Shown here one piece after another: positions 8,005 through 15,931 of a stretch of 17,625 nucleotides of DNA (the first letter of the stretch is position 1; the number at the start of each line of letters is the position of its first letter). The position numbers were made by a program, and so were the translations under genes. The notes beneath the pieces were generated by a model, which searched no databases, had not been told where the DNA came from, and saw nothing but the letters and a program-made list of their open reading frames with translations. This stretch comes from Candidatus Fibrimonadales bacterium (lineage in GTDB: Bacteria > Fibrobacterota > Fibrobacteria > Fibrobacterales > Fibrobacteraceae), in the NCBI GenBank assembly GCA_009788135.1, contig WQSA01000023.1:1-17625 (forward strand), written 5' to 3'.

Positions 8005-10272
8005 CAGCGGAAAGAATGGGAATTGGTAAATCTTCTCCTCCGTCGGAGGATTTTCCTGCGTATGGTAGAATGTGTAGAACAGGTTTTGGTGATTGGTGAG
8101 ATTTAGAATTGTAAATCCAAAATTCCATTTATCTTTTTTGCCCCAATCTATAATCTTTGCATCCAAGCGAAAATAAGGAGTTTGCATAGTGGCATTGCGA
8201 TTGCCTTGAATAGCATCAACATCATAGCCAGGAAATTTTTCATCCATCTGAAATTTAGACAGATAACCTAGATACGGAGTGTATGGCATTCCGCTCGCCC
8301 ACTTCAATTGAAAAGAAGAGCGCAGAAAATAATTTTCCTCAAACCAGTTGAAACTCAAATCTCCCTTCAATGCATAAGGCTGATGCCAATTCGGGAAATA
8401 TGCGCTGTTCGGGCCATCTTTGAAAACAGACCAGCCTTGATTCCAGTTTATGCTGCCGCTCACAAAACCATCGGGCTTTTGCAAAGACACCTCATAGCCA
8501 AAAGAATAACCCTCGCCAAACGTAATCATATCGCCCAAAGATTCCACCAAACTTGAAGTTGAATCGTCCAGGCTCTCTTGGCTATAAACAGTTAAATTGT
8601 TCTGAGTTTTGTAATATGCTTCGGTGTTGAAATTGAACATTCCAAAAATATTTGAGCGAGAATAACCTATTGCGCTCAGAATTGAACTCGAAGGCTTTAC
8701 CGTCCCGTTGATTGCAGTTTTGCGCGATGGATAATAAAATTCGTTCAGAGCCTCCATATCGGAAAACATAAGATTGTTCAAATACTGAAAATAATAACCC
8801 GTATAAAATTCCAGTTTGTTATCCTCAGCGAATTCCCACGAAATAGCAAGACGCGGCTCAACTCCAAAATGCTGCGAAAGCTCATGGTAATTAAATCTTA
8901 GCCCATAGCGCAACTCCCAGGAGCTTGGCCGCCAAGTATCTTGAGCATATAAAATGTGATGGAAAGTCTGCGGCACATCCTCAAATTTTTGCCCTGTAAA
9001 CTGAACGTTCTGTATAAAAAATATCTCGGAAAATTCCAAATCATAACCGAATGCCAAAGTATGATCTCCAAATCCGGAATACGCAAGCGATTGGCGGATA
9101 GCAAACGTAGAAACTCCATTCTCCATCCCAAGCAAATCCTCTATTCTAAAATCCTGAAAAAACCGGCTATAAGAAATTCCGATATTGCTTCTCCATTTAT
9201 CGTTCACCTGCCACTGATAATTTACAGGAATCACAGTATTTCCCCACTCCACGAAAAGAGGAGAGAAATTCAGAATGTCTGCGCCTGTGTATAAAGCTAC
9301 CTGCAATTCCTTGTCTTCGCTGAATTTATAATCAAAGGCTCCTTGAATATCGGTAAATTTATAATCCACGGTAAAATCCGTTGCGCCCGCAGCTTGCAAA
9401 GCATCCAAAATCTGCTTTATGTAAGTGCTGCGCGCTGCTACAACCCATCTTGCATTTCCCTTATGCCCTTCGGTATGAGCTTGAGCGGCAAATGTGCTTA
9501 TCTTTATGGAACTCTTTGAAAACCATTCGTCCAAAGTATCGTTTCCGCCCTTTCTGCTGTTTATAGCCGCAACCGAGCTAAGCCTGTTGCCATATTCTGC
9601 CGGGAAACCGCTTTTGTAAAACTTTACATCATCAACCGCTTCCACCAAAAATGTAGAGAAGAGCCCAAAGAAATGCGTTGGGCAATACACAATTCCGTTG
9701 TCCAGCAAAAATAAATTCTGGTCGCTGGCACCGCCTCTAACATAAATCTTAGTGCTAAAATCCGAGCTGGCAACCACGCCCGGCAGAGCCTGAATGCTTC
9801 GCATAACATCTGCCTCCGCAAGCCCCGGCATTCTCTTTATGTTCTTAGCGCTTACAACAGATTCTCCAAGCTTGCGCTTAGGCTTTTTGCGCAACTGCAC
9901 AACCACTTTCCGCAACTCGGTAACCTGCTCAGCCCCTGCGCTCTGCGCAACAGCATCAGACTCCTTATCACTCTCAACTCTCAACTCTTCACTCTCAACT
10001 CTTGAACTTCCATCATCAAACCATGTCACATTTTTGCCTTGAATTTCTGCGGAAAAAACAGAATCCGCTCCCAGATATTTCAATTCATAGCATTTTTCGG
10101 AATTTATGCATATATTCCAAATCGTGTCTTTAGGCAGTTCAAGCTTGAACTGTTTGTTAAAATGCGCAGAGACTGTTGCGCCTGTTTCAAGAACTTCAAT
10201 TTGCAAAGAATCGCTAGCGGCAAAGTCTGGATCAGAGACTATGCCCAAAAAAGTGAGTATAAGAGGAATCAT
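7978..10272 (-). CDS. TonB-dependent outer-membrane receptor
   Basis: A 764-residue protein. A short hydrophobic N-terminus (MIPLILTFLGIVS) serves as a signal, unusual in lacking a basic n-region. Residues 21-85 form a small beta-type domain. Residues 91-101 come from a heptamer repeat array. A basic stretch (LRKKPKRK) precedes the plug at about 138-240, with SIQALPGV, IYVRGGASDQNLFLLDNG and GFPAEYGNRLSSV. The remaining ~520 residues are an aromatic-rich beta-barrel ending LLLNWEYYF, the terminal Phe typical of BAM substrates. The start is forced: the ATG overlaps the fabI stop as ATGA, and an in-frame TAA lies two codons upstream. Receptors of this class import large nutrients (siderophores, glycans, cobalamin) with TonB energy; the substrate cannot be read here. 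The nearby cellulase hints at glycans, which is inference. Confidence 0.92.
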   Translation of the reverse strand: MIPLILTFLGIVSDPDFAASDSLQIEVLETGATVSAHFNKQFKLELPKDTIWNICINSEKCYELKYLGADSVFSAEIQGKNVTWFDDGSSRVESEELRVESDKESDAVAQSAGAEQVTELRKVVVQLRKKPKRKLGESVVSAKNIKRMPGLAEADVMRSIQALPGVVASSDFSTKIYVRGGASDQNLFLLDNGIVYCPTHFFGLFSTFLVEAVDDVKFYKSGFPAEYGNRLSSVAAINSRKGGNDTLDEWFSKSSIKISTFAAQAHTEGHKGNARWVVAARSTYIKQILDALQAAGATDFTVDYKFTDIQGAFDYKFSEDKELQVALYTGADILNFSPLFVEWGNTVIPVNYQWQVNDKWRSNIGISYSRFFQDFRIEDLLGMENGVSTFAIRQSLAYSGFGDHTLAFGYDLEFSEIFFIQNVQFTGQKFEDVPQTFHHILYAQDTWRPSSWELRYGLRFNYHELSQHFGVEPRLAISWEFAEDNKLEFYTGYYFQYLNNLMFSDMEALNEFYYPSRKTAINGTVKPSSSILSAIGYSRSNIFGMFNFNTEAYYKTQNNLTVYSQESLDDSTSSLVESLGDMITFGEGYSFGYEVSLQKPDGFVSGSINWNQGWSVFKDGPNSAYFPNWHQPYALKGDLSFNWFEENYFLRSSFQLKWASGMPYTPYLGYLSKFQMDEKFPGYDVDAIQGNRNATMQTPYFRLDAKIIDWGKKDKWNFGFTILNLTNHQNLFYTFYHTQENPPTEEKIYQFPFFPLLLNWEYYF
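9970..10004. repeat. Heptanucleotide tandem repeat (ACTCTCA type, x5) inside the TonB receptor gene
   Basis: On the + strand: ACTCTCA (9970-9976), ACTCTCA (9977-9983), ACTCTTC (9984-9990), ACTCTCA (9991-9997), ACTCTTG (9998-10004). In the minus-strand receptor it encodes RVESEELRVES (residues 91-101) in the linker before the plug. A pure TGAGAGT array would give TGA once per seven codons; here the diverged copies fall exactly where TGA would occur, giving GAA instead, so the frame stays open. It is the same heptamer family as at 5610-5640. Confidence 0.88.
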
Positions 10273-11060
10273 TCCTTATCGTATGCAGAAATCGGGCCTA
10301 CGGTAACAGTATTGTAGCCTCCGTCCACATACATTATTTCCGAAGTCACTCCAAAGGAGAGATCGCTCAAAAGGAAGTATGCCGCGCCGCCAACATGCTC
10401 CGGAGTTGTGTTTTCGCGAAGCGGAGCTATTTTGCGGTGAATTTTCAGCAAATCGGTAAAATCGCTGATGCCTCTGGCTGCTAGCGTGTTCACAGGGCCA
10501 GCGCTTATGGCATTGACTCTAATTCCTTCGGGGCCAAGATCGTAGGCCAAATAGCGGACAATGGATTCCAGAGCGGCTTTTGCCACTCCCATTACATTGT
10601 AGTTCTGAACAACCTTTTCGCTGCCCAGATAAGTCAAAGCCAAAACCGAGCTGCCTCTAGTCATCATAGGCTTGAATGCACGGGTTAATGAAACGAATGA
10701 ATACGCCGAAATATCCATCGCTTGCAAAAATACATCTTTGGGCGTTGGCAAAAATTGCCCTTCCAAATAGCTTTTGTCTGCAAAGCCAACGGCATGAACC
10801 AGAAAATCGCACTGCCCAACTTCGTTTTTGTATTGCTCAGCGACTTTCAGAATATTTTCTTCATTTGAAACATCGCAGTCGTAGAGTTTGCTGCCAGGAT
10901 AATCGCTTAGCAGTTTGTCAAGATTGCGTTTCAAACGTTCTCCGTTATAGCTGAATGCAACTTCTGCGCCTTCGGTCAATAGCTTTTTCGCTATTCCCCA
11001 AGCTATGGAACGGTCGTTGGCTACGCCAAAGATAATGCCCTTTTTTCCTTTCATTGTCAT
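10269..11060 (-). CDS. fabI: Enoyl-[acyl-carrier-protein] reductase FabI
   Basis: A 263-residue short-chain dehydrogenase, the usual FabI length. It catalyses the last step of each fatty-acid elongation round, NAD(P)H-dependent reduction of trans-2-enoyl-ACP, in the cytoplasm. Visible marks: the FabI-type nucleotide loop GVANDRSIAWG (12-22), CDVS (62-65), HAVGFAD (89-95), and the catalytic pair Tyr154/Lys161 in YNVMGVAK (Y-x6-K) with the extra Tyr144 of LTYLGSEK. RVNAISAGPVNTLAARGI (181-198) and the C-terminal YVDGGYNT follow. AGGAG five bases before the ATG supports this start over a second ATG two codons later. It is 8 bases downstream of the small lipoprotein gene, and its stop overlaps the TonB receptor start, so it sits mid-operon. 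The identification is secure. Confidence 0.96.
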   Translation of the reverse strand: MTMKGKKGIIFGVANDRSIAWGIAKKLLTEGAEVAFSYNGERLKRNLDKLLSDYPGSKLYDCDVSNEENILKVAEQYKNEVGQCDFLVHAVGFADKSYLEGQFLPTPKDVFLQAMDISAYSFVSLTRAFKPMMTRGSSVLALTYLGSEKVVQNYNVMGVAKAALESIVRYLAYDLGPEGIRVNAISAGPVNTLAARGISDFTDLLKIHRKIAPLRENTTPEHVGGAAYFLLSDLSFGVTSEIMYVDGGYNTVTVGPISAYDKE

Positions 11061-11068
11061 GGATGCTC

Positions 11069-11500
11069 CTATTTATTAGACCAGACTCCTGCTCTGGAGA
11101 AAGTATGTCTGTTTGATGGTTCCGGCAACGCCTTATTCTGAATCCATCTAAATTCTTCTTTGCCGCACAGTCCGAATTTGCGTATCAAATCATCTTGGGC
11201 TTTTTCGTAAATGGCAGCCATTCTCAATTGTTCTTCATCGTCAACTTCTGTCATTTTTTCTGCCCATTCTTGCCCCATAATCATAAGCGCTTCGCTAGCC
11301 TTGTTGAAATTGTAAGCTTTTACGGGGCTTATTTTCGGTTCTGGCGGTTCTTTAAACTGTTCTATAGCCGGCTCGATATATTCATCGGACTGAGCTTCCA
11401 TAGCTTCTATTGTTGGGATATTTTCGTCTTCGCAAGAAGCAAAGGCTATAATCGCAAATATACCGAACAGAATCTTACCAGAAGATGCAAAATTACGCAT
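11069..11500 (-). CDS. Small lipoprotein of unknown function, between lepB and fabI
   Basis: A 143-residue protein when started at the ATG at 11500. The same frame is open upstream to an ATG at 11557 (162 aa), but starting at 11500 gives a proper lipoprotein signal, MRNFASSGKILFGIFAIIAF-ASC, with Cys23 as the acylated residue. The mature protein is acidic at first (EDENIPTIEAMEAQSDEY), then has a Pro-rich stretch, then a helical Glu/Met-rich segment (residues 66-110) and a basic C-terminus. No family is recognised. It lies 75 bases after the signal peptidase gene and 8 bases before fabI on the same strand, so it is very probably cotranscribed with fabI. A periplasmic or outer-membrane role is likely from the lipobox. 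The start remains somewhat uncertain since neither ATG has a clear Shine-Dalgarno. Confidence 0.75.
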   Translation of the reverse strand: MRNFASSGKILFGIFAIIAFASCEDENIPTIEAMEAQSDEYIEPAIEQFKEPPEPKISPVKAYNFNKASEALMIMGQEWAEKMTEVDDEEQLRMAAIYEKAQDDLIRKFGLCGKEEFRWIQNKALPEPSNRHTFSRAGVWSNK

Positions 11501-11575
11501 GACTATAAAAATAAAAAAATTTTTGACCAATAATAAAGTTTTTGCAGAAAAATGCACAAATAACAGGTTAAAAGG

Positions 11576-12850
11576 TTAAATTAAAGGTATAATCCTCGCT
11601 ATGCGGCTCCAGCGGATATCTTTAGGCAAATATATCCAGGTCCAGGGTTTTAGCAATTCAACCTGTGAATTCTTTTCCAAGCTATAATATATTATGAACG
11701 CTTTTGCCTTGATATTCCTTGCGCTTACAAAACCCCAGTAACGGCTATCCAAGGAGTTGTCGCGATTATCTCCCATCATAAAATAAACCCTGTCTTTCAC
11801 CGTGTACTTGTAAACCGGATTTCCGTTAACCAATATTTGCCATTTCAGTTCAAGTTTTGGAACATCAGGATCCAAACGCGCGTTTTCAAATTCCACGTTT
11901 GCTTTCAAATCCTCCAGCTGAGATCCGTCAAAGGCATCATATCCTACAAGGCGGCTGCCAAAAAGGCTTTTTTGCGGCATATTTGGATTGTGGCGGGGCA
12001 AAAAGCCAGTACGAACCATCTTGCGGAAGAAATTCAAATCCAGCTTGCCAGTGATGGTATCGCCATAGTTGAGACCTTGTGGTATTATCTTGTTTTTGTT
12101 GATAATCGCATTGAAAAGCTGATATTTATGGTATTCTATGGGAGCGCGAAAATCATCAAAAACCCAATCTTGCAGTTCCAGCTCGTCTCTTGTCAAAGAA
12201 ATATTAAATTCAACCAGGCTATCCGGCATTTCTTGAATCATAAGGGAGCGAATCCACCACAAATCGTGTACGGACAGGCTATCAAAGCTTATAGTTTCGC
12301 CTGGTTCCGGAACTTTTATCTCTTTTATGTAGTCGCGGGGCGAGCTTCCTCTGTTTCTTTCGGTGTATTTTCCGAGCCCGCCCATGGGATTTTCAACGCC
12401 ATCCAAAAACAATCTGCCTTCTTTGACCGCAACTTTTTGCCCGCTTTTTGCCACGCATCTTTTTATGTAGTCTTTTGGCCCATCTGCATAATGTATGAGT
12501 TTTGGGCTGCCATTAGGGGCTTGCCTGTCCCAAAAAAAGTTACCGAACATGAGCGCGTTTGCGATGTGAGCATAACGTTTGATGTCGTAGTCGGGATATT
12601 CCGGTTCGCCAGGGTAGCGAAAAATCACAACTTCGCCCACATCGGGCTCTGAAACAGGGATTTTGCTGTGGGAAAACGGGATTGAAATGCCATAGACAAA
12701 CTTTAAGCCTAAGAGGAAATCGCCTTCAAAAAGAGTATCTTCCATTGAGCCGCTTGGAATTTTGAACGCTTGTATAGCGAAAGCTATCACCACAAGGGCA
12801 CTAGCTATAGGTATTGCGAATTCTCGTATAAAGGCCTTTAAGAAATTCAT
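11576..12850 (-). CDS. lepB: Signal peptidase I (S26 family), enlarged form
   Basis: A 424-residue inner-membrane serine peptidase that cleaves Sec signal peptides. Residues 12-29 are the membrane anchor. IPSGSMEDTL (31-40) contains the nucleophile Ser35. DGPKDYIKRCVA (123-134) contains the general base Lys130. GDNRDNSLDSRYWG (360-373) is the conserved box E. Typical LepB proteins are about 250-330 residues; here about 230 residues separate the Lys box from box E, including a large inserted region (roughly 160-350). Long forms also occur in Bacteroidota, so this may be normal for the wider FCB group. The gene starts the envelope operon and diverges from proB across 60 bases. It has no Shine-Dalgarno; a TACATT box lies 8 bases before the ATG. 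Catalytic residues are intact, so it should be active. Confidence 0.94.
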   Translation of the reverse strand: MNFLKAFIREFAIPIASALVVIAFAIQAFKIPSGSMEDTLFEGDFLLGLKFVYGISIPFSHSKIPVSEPDVGEVVIFRYPGEPEYPDYDIKRYAHIANALMFGNFFWDRQAPNGSPKLIHYADGPKDYIKRCVAKSGQKVAVKEGRLFLDGVENPMGGLGKYTERNRGSSPRDYIKEIKVPEPGETISFDSLSVHDLWWIRSLMIQEMPDSLVEFNISLTRDELELQDWVFDDFRAPIEYHKYQLFNAIINKNKIIPQGLNYGDTITGKLDLNFFRKMVRTGFLPRHNPNMPQKSLFGSRLVGYDAFDGSQLEDLKANVEFENARLDPDVPKLELKWQILVNGNPVYKYTVKDRVYFMMGDNRDNSLDSRYWGFVSARNIKAKAFIIYYSLEKNSQVELLKPWTWIYLPKDIRWSRIARIIPLI

Positions 12851-12858
12851 TTATGATG

Positions 12859-12864
12859 AATGTA
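12859..12864 (-). promoter_or_regulatory. Candidate -10 box for a leaderless lepB transcript
   Basis: On the minus strand TACATT lies 8 bases before the lepB ATG (12850), in an A/T-rich stretch with no Shine-Dalgarno. No good -35 is visible at 16-18 bases, so the call rests on position and the lack of a ribosome-binding site. The 60-base gap to proB must hold both divergent promoters. Confidence 0.3.
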
Positions 12865-12874
12865 GAAAAAAAAT

Positions 12875-12904
12875 TTGAGAACCGCAGTTTTTCTAAGTTA
12901 CACT
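12875..12904 (+). promoter_or_regulatory. Candidate promoter of proB, giving a leaderless mRNA
   Basis: TTGAGA (12875-12880, 5/6 to the -35 consensus) and TACACT (12899-12904, 4/6 to -10) are 18 bases apart. The predicted start point falls at about 12911, the A of the proB ATG. The TTG that would extend proB by 12 codons is the first half of the -35 box, so that longer start is unlikely. Confidence 0.45.
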
Positions 12905-12910
12905 CTCAAA

Positions 12911-14014
12911 ATGAGCGATTTGCGGAGAAATTTACTTGCTGAGACTAAGCGGATTGTTATCAAGCTCGGCTCGCGAGTGTTGGTAGAGGCTGGCACCAGA
13001 GGCGTTAATGCGGCATTTATCAACAGGCTCGCTGAATCCGTGGCTGTTTTGCAAGAAGCCGGGAAAGAAATAGCAATTGTTACCAGCGGCGCAATAGGCA
13101 TTGGCATGGGCAGAATGGGTTATTCCAAAAAACCGGACAATATTGCCGATAAACAAGTGTGCGCTGCGGTTGGGCAGATTGATTTGATGCACGCTTACAG
13201 AAATGCTTTTGAAAAGCAAAAGATTGCAGTTGGCCAGATTCTGCTTTCTGCCGACGATTTCAGGGACAGGAATCGCTATAAGAATTTGCAGAATATTTTG
13301 ATTTCAATGCTGAAGCACAAGACTATCCCTGTTATAAATGAAAATGATTCTGTTGTTGTATCTGAAATCAAAGTAGGAGACAACGACAAGCTTTCAAGCG
13401 ATGTGGCTTTGTTTTGGAATGCAGATTTGCTTTTGCTTTTTACGGACGAAGACGGGCTTTTTGATTCCAATCCCAAGACCAATGCTTCTGCGCGTCTTTT
13501 GAATTTGGTTCCTGAGGTGAATTCCGAAATTCTGAGTTTGGCTAAGCCTGGCGAAGCAGGCTCTGCTGTCAGCACAGGCGGCATGTACAGCAAGCTGGAA
13601 GCTGTGCGAGCAGTGACTCGCTCCGGTTGCAATGCTTTTTTGGCAAACGGAACCAAAGTTTTGCCTCACGAGGTTTTGTTTGAAAACGCTTTGGGAACTT
13701 TGTTTTTAGGAAATGCAAAGAAGCTTGCAAGCAGAAAAAAGTGGCTTTCTTTTGTAAGCACGCCTAAAGGCTCTATTACGATAGACGATGGCGGCGTAAA
13801 TGCGATTAGAAAGAAACACGCCAGCATCTTGCCTGTTGGCATTGTGAGCGTAAGCGGCAATTTCAGCGTAAAGGATTTGATTGATGTTAAGGATTTGAGC
13901 GGCTGCAAAGTTGCAAGAGGAATTAGCAGGTATGATAGCCGAGAACTTAAAAAGGTGATGAAGGTCAAGAATTTGAACGAGGCTATACATAAGAATGATT
14001 TGGTTGTGTTTTAA
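12911..14014 (+). CDS. proB: Glutamate 5-kinase
   Basis: A 367-residue enzyme of proline synthesis that phosphorylates L-glutamate with ATP to gamma-glutamyl phosphate in the cytoplasm. Amino-acid kinase motifs run in order: RIVIKLGSRVL (14-24), IVTSGAIGIGMG (56-67), GQILLSADDF (108-117), PVINENDSV (140-148), VGDNDKLSSDVA (155-166), LFTDEDGLFDSNP (176-188) and STGGMYSKLEA (221-231). Residues about 284-360 are the PUA domain (GSITIDDGGVNAI), matching the usual two-domain length. The frame is open 12 codons further upstream to a TTG at 12875, but those codons look non-native and the TTG is part of a likely -35 box, so the ATG at 12911 is chosen. proA is not adjacent. The TPR lipoprotein gene begins 18 bases downstream. 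Confidence 0.95.
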   Translation: MSDLRRNLLAETKRIVIKLGSRVLVEAGTRGVNAAFINRLAESVAVLQEAGKEIAIVTSGAIGIGMGRMGYSKKPDNIADKQVCAAVGQIDLMHAYRNAFEKQKIAVGQILLSADDFRDRNRYKNLQNILISMLKHKTIPVINENDSVVVSEIKVGDNDKLSSDVALFWNADLLLLFTDEDGLFDSNPKTNASARLLNLVPEVNSEILSLAKPGEAGSAVSTGGMYSKLEAVRAVTRSGCNAFLANGTKVLPHEVLFENALGTLFLGNAKKLASRKKWLSFVSTPKGSITIDDGGVNAIRKKHASILPVGIVSVSGNFSVKDLIDVKDLSGCKVARGISRYDSRELKKVMKVKNLNEAIHKNDLVVF

Positions 14015-14020
14015 TTTTTC

Positions 14021-14026
14021 TATCTT
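14021..14026 (+). promoter_or_regulatory. Candidate -10 box before the TPR lipoprotein gene
   Basis: TATCTT ends 6 bases before the ATG at 14033. The same hexamer serves as -10 in the better promoter at 16878-16906. There is no Shine-Dalgarno in the 18-base gap after proB. The -35 region would fall in the 3' end of proB and is poor (TTGGTT at a 15-base spacing). The gene may also be read through from proB. Confidence 0.35.
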
Positions 14027-14032
14027 ATTGAA

Positions 14033-15925
14033 ATGAATAAAATTCTAATTCTTCTCTCGCTCTTATTAATCCTTTCCAGTTGCGCTTCCGTTAAGCCAGA
14101 TACCAGCGGCGCAGAAATGCATTACGGCATGGCTTTGGCTTACGCAGACAAAAAAGATTATGATAAAGCGATTGAGCATTATAAAAAAGTTATTGAACTC
14201 AGACCTGGCTATGCAGAGGCGTACTATGAAATAGGAGACGCTTATCTTCACATGGAAGATTTGCAAAGCGCAATAGAAGCTTATAAAAAAGCAGCGGAAT
14301 TAAAACCAAGCTTTGCAGCTGCATATACACGCATAGGAATGGTTTATGCTCAGAGCGAGAACCAAGAAGATTATGACAAGGCAATACAGTATTCCCAAAA
14401 AGCCATATCATTGAAATCCAGCGATACTTTGGCGTATAGCATATTGGGAATGGCTTATTACCTGAAAAAAGATTACGACAAGGCAATTGAATCCTACAAA
14501 AAAGCAGTTGAATTGGACCCTTCCTGGTCAGGCGCATACACACGCATGGGAATGGCTTGCAACGATAAAAAAGATTACGACAAAGCGATTGAAGCTTATA
14601 AAAAAGCGATTGAGCTAAAGCCTTACGATTCCTGGGCATATCATAAAATGGCAGACACATACGAAAACAAACTGGACACGGTAACATCTTTTTTCTTTAG
14701 TGGAATGGCTTATTACTTAGATGAAAATTATGAAGATGCTATTGAAGCTTACAAAAGCGCCATTGCTTTGAAACCTGATTACACAGAAGCGCATTTTGAA
14801 CTAGGAAGAACTTTTTACCGCCAGAAAAATTATGCCAGCACTATTGAAGCCTGCAAAAAAGCCATTGAATTGAAGCCTGATTACATAGATGCTCATCATT
14901 TTATGGGAAATGCTTATCTCAACAATGAAGAATACGACAATGCGATTGAAGTTCATAAAAAAATTATAGAATTAAAGGTTGATTTTATAGCTTCGTATTA
15001 TGAAATAGGGCGAGCTTGGCATTATAAACAAGACTTTGACAAAGCGATTGAATATTACAAAAAATCGCTTGAATTTAACCCAGAGTATAAGCTTGCGATT
15101 AGCAAACTTGGGGACGCTTATTTTGACAAACGCGATTATGACAGAGCAATTGAATTTTACAAAAAAACTCTGGAATTGGATCCTGCTTACGAACCAGTTT
15201 ATTACAGCATGGGAAGAGCTTACTCTGCTAAAGAAGATTATGAAATTGCCCTTGCATATTATCAGAAATCTCTGGAACTGGATCCTTATTTTGCGCCTGC
15301 ATATTGCAAAATAGGGCATATTTATTATAACGTGCAAAATTACGATAAGGCCATTGCATATTACAGAAAGTCTATTTCATTGCAGGCAAATTATGCTGAA
15401 GCCTATGAAGCAATGGGCCTTGCCTACGGAAAAAAGGAAAATCATGATAAGTTGATTGAGAATTTGAAAAAAGCTATTGAATTGGATCCTGATAATGCGC
15501 TGGCATATTTTCGCATAGGTCGCGCTTACGAGAAAAAAGAGAATTATGATTTGGCGATTGAGAATTACAAAAAAGCGATTAAATTGGATTCCAATAATGC
15601 CGTTATGTACAATAATATGGGATGGTCTTATGCGAAAAAAAAGGACTGGGACAAAGCTTTGGAATATTGCAAAAAGTCTATTGAGTTAGATCCTAACGAT
15701 GCATGGTCGCAGCACAGCATGGGATATTCTTATGCCGGCAAAAAAAGTTACGACAAGGCGATTGAGCATTTTAAAAAGTCAATTGAGCTCTTCGAAAAAC
15801 TGCCTGATGCTACCTATTATCTGGGTGAAACCTATCACGACATGGGTGAAGCTTATGAAGCCAAAGGAAACAAGGAAAAAGCAGCTGAATTAAAGCAGAA
15901 GGCTAAGGAATTGGGGTATCCTTAA
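14033..15925 (+). CDS. Lipoprotein built of about 17 tetratricopeptide repeats
   Basis: A 630-residue protein. MNKILILLSLLLILSSC is a lipoprotein signal with lipobox LSSC (Cys17). From about residue 28 to the end, 34-residue TPRs follow without a break. The consensus is AYxxMGxAYxxKKDYDKAIExYKKAIELDPx. I count about 17 units. The third carries a three-residue insertion, and the sixth is about 17 residues longer (a half-TPR, DTVTSFFFSGMAYYL). The last is degenerate and ends KEKAAELKQKAKELGYP. TPR superhelices bind peptides or other proteins; this one would be a periplasmic or outer-membrane scaffold. No catalytic domain is present. It follows proB by 18 bases but has no metabolic link to it. 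Its stop is 6 bases from the stop of the convergent gene. The partner is unknown. Confidence 0.93.
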   Translation: MNKILILLSLLLILSSCASVKPDTSGAEMHYGMALAYADKKDYDKAIEHYKKVIELRPGYAEAYYEIGDAYLHMEDLQSAIEAYKKAAELKPSFAAAYTRIGMVYAQSENQEDYDKAIQYSQKAISLKSSDTLAYSILGMAYYLKKDYDKAIESYKKAVELDPSWSGAYTRMGMACNDKKDYDKAIEAYKKAIELKPYDSWAYHKMADTYENKLDTVTSFFFSGMAYYLDENYEDAIEAYKSAIALKPDYTEAHFELGRTFYRQKNYASTIEACKKAIELKPDYIDAHHFMGNAYLNNEEYDNAIEVHKKIIELKVDFIASYYEIGRAWHYKQDFDKAIEYYKKSLEFNPEYKLAISKLGDAYFDKRDYDRAIEFYKKTLELDPAYEPVYYSMGRAYSAKEDYEIALAYYQKSLELDPYFAPAYCKIGHIYYNVQNYDKAIAYYRKSISLQANYAEAYEAMGLAYGKKENHDKLIENLKKAIELDPDNALAYFRIGRAYEKKENYDLAIENYKKAIKLDSNNAVMYNNMGWSYAKKKDWDKALEYCKKSIELDPNDAWSQHSMGYSYAGKKSYDKAIEHFKKSIELFEKLPDATYYLGETYHDMGEAYEAKGNKEKAAELKQKAKELGYP

Positions 15926-15931
15926 CAACAC

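Noticed and set aside
11502..11530. TTGGTC-17-TATAGT promoter-like pair before the small lipoprotein
   Set aside because: The -10 would end one base before the ATG at 11500, so the start point would fall inside the gene. The -35 matches only 3/6. It is an A/T-rich chance match unless the true start is further downstream.
11837..12652. 271-codon + strand frame opposite the signal peptidase gene
   Set aside because: Long, but antisense to the catalytic boxes of LepB. Composition is Phe/Ile-rich without any motif or believable start.
12875..12910. TTG-initiated 12-codon extension of ProB
   Set aside because: The extension (RTAVFLSYTLK) is not typical of ProB, and its TTG belongs to a good -35 box; the ATG at 12911 is preferred.
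13276..13656. 126-codon minus-strand frame inside proB
   Set aside because: It lies opposite conserved kinase motifs of ProB, with no ribosome-binding site or recognisable domain; a shadow frame.
15926..15931. Bidirectional terminator between the TPR gene and the convergent 312-residue gene
   Set aside because: The six-base gap has no room for a hairpin and none is visible in the flanking coding ends.
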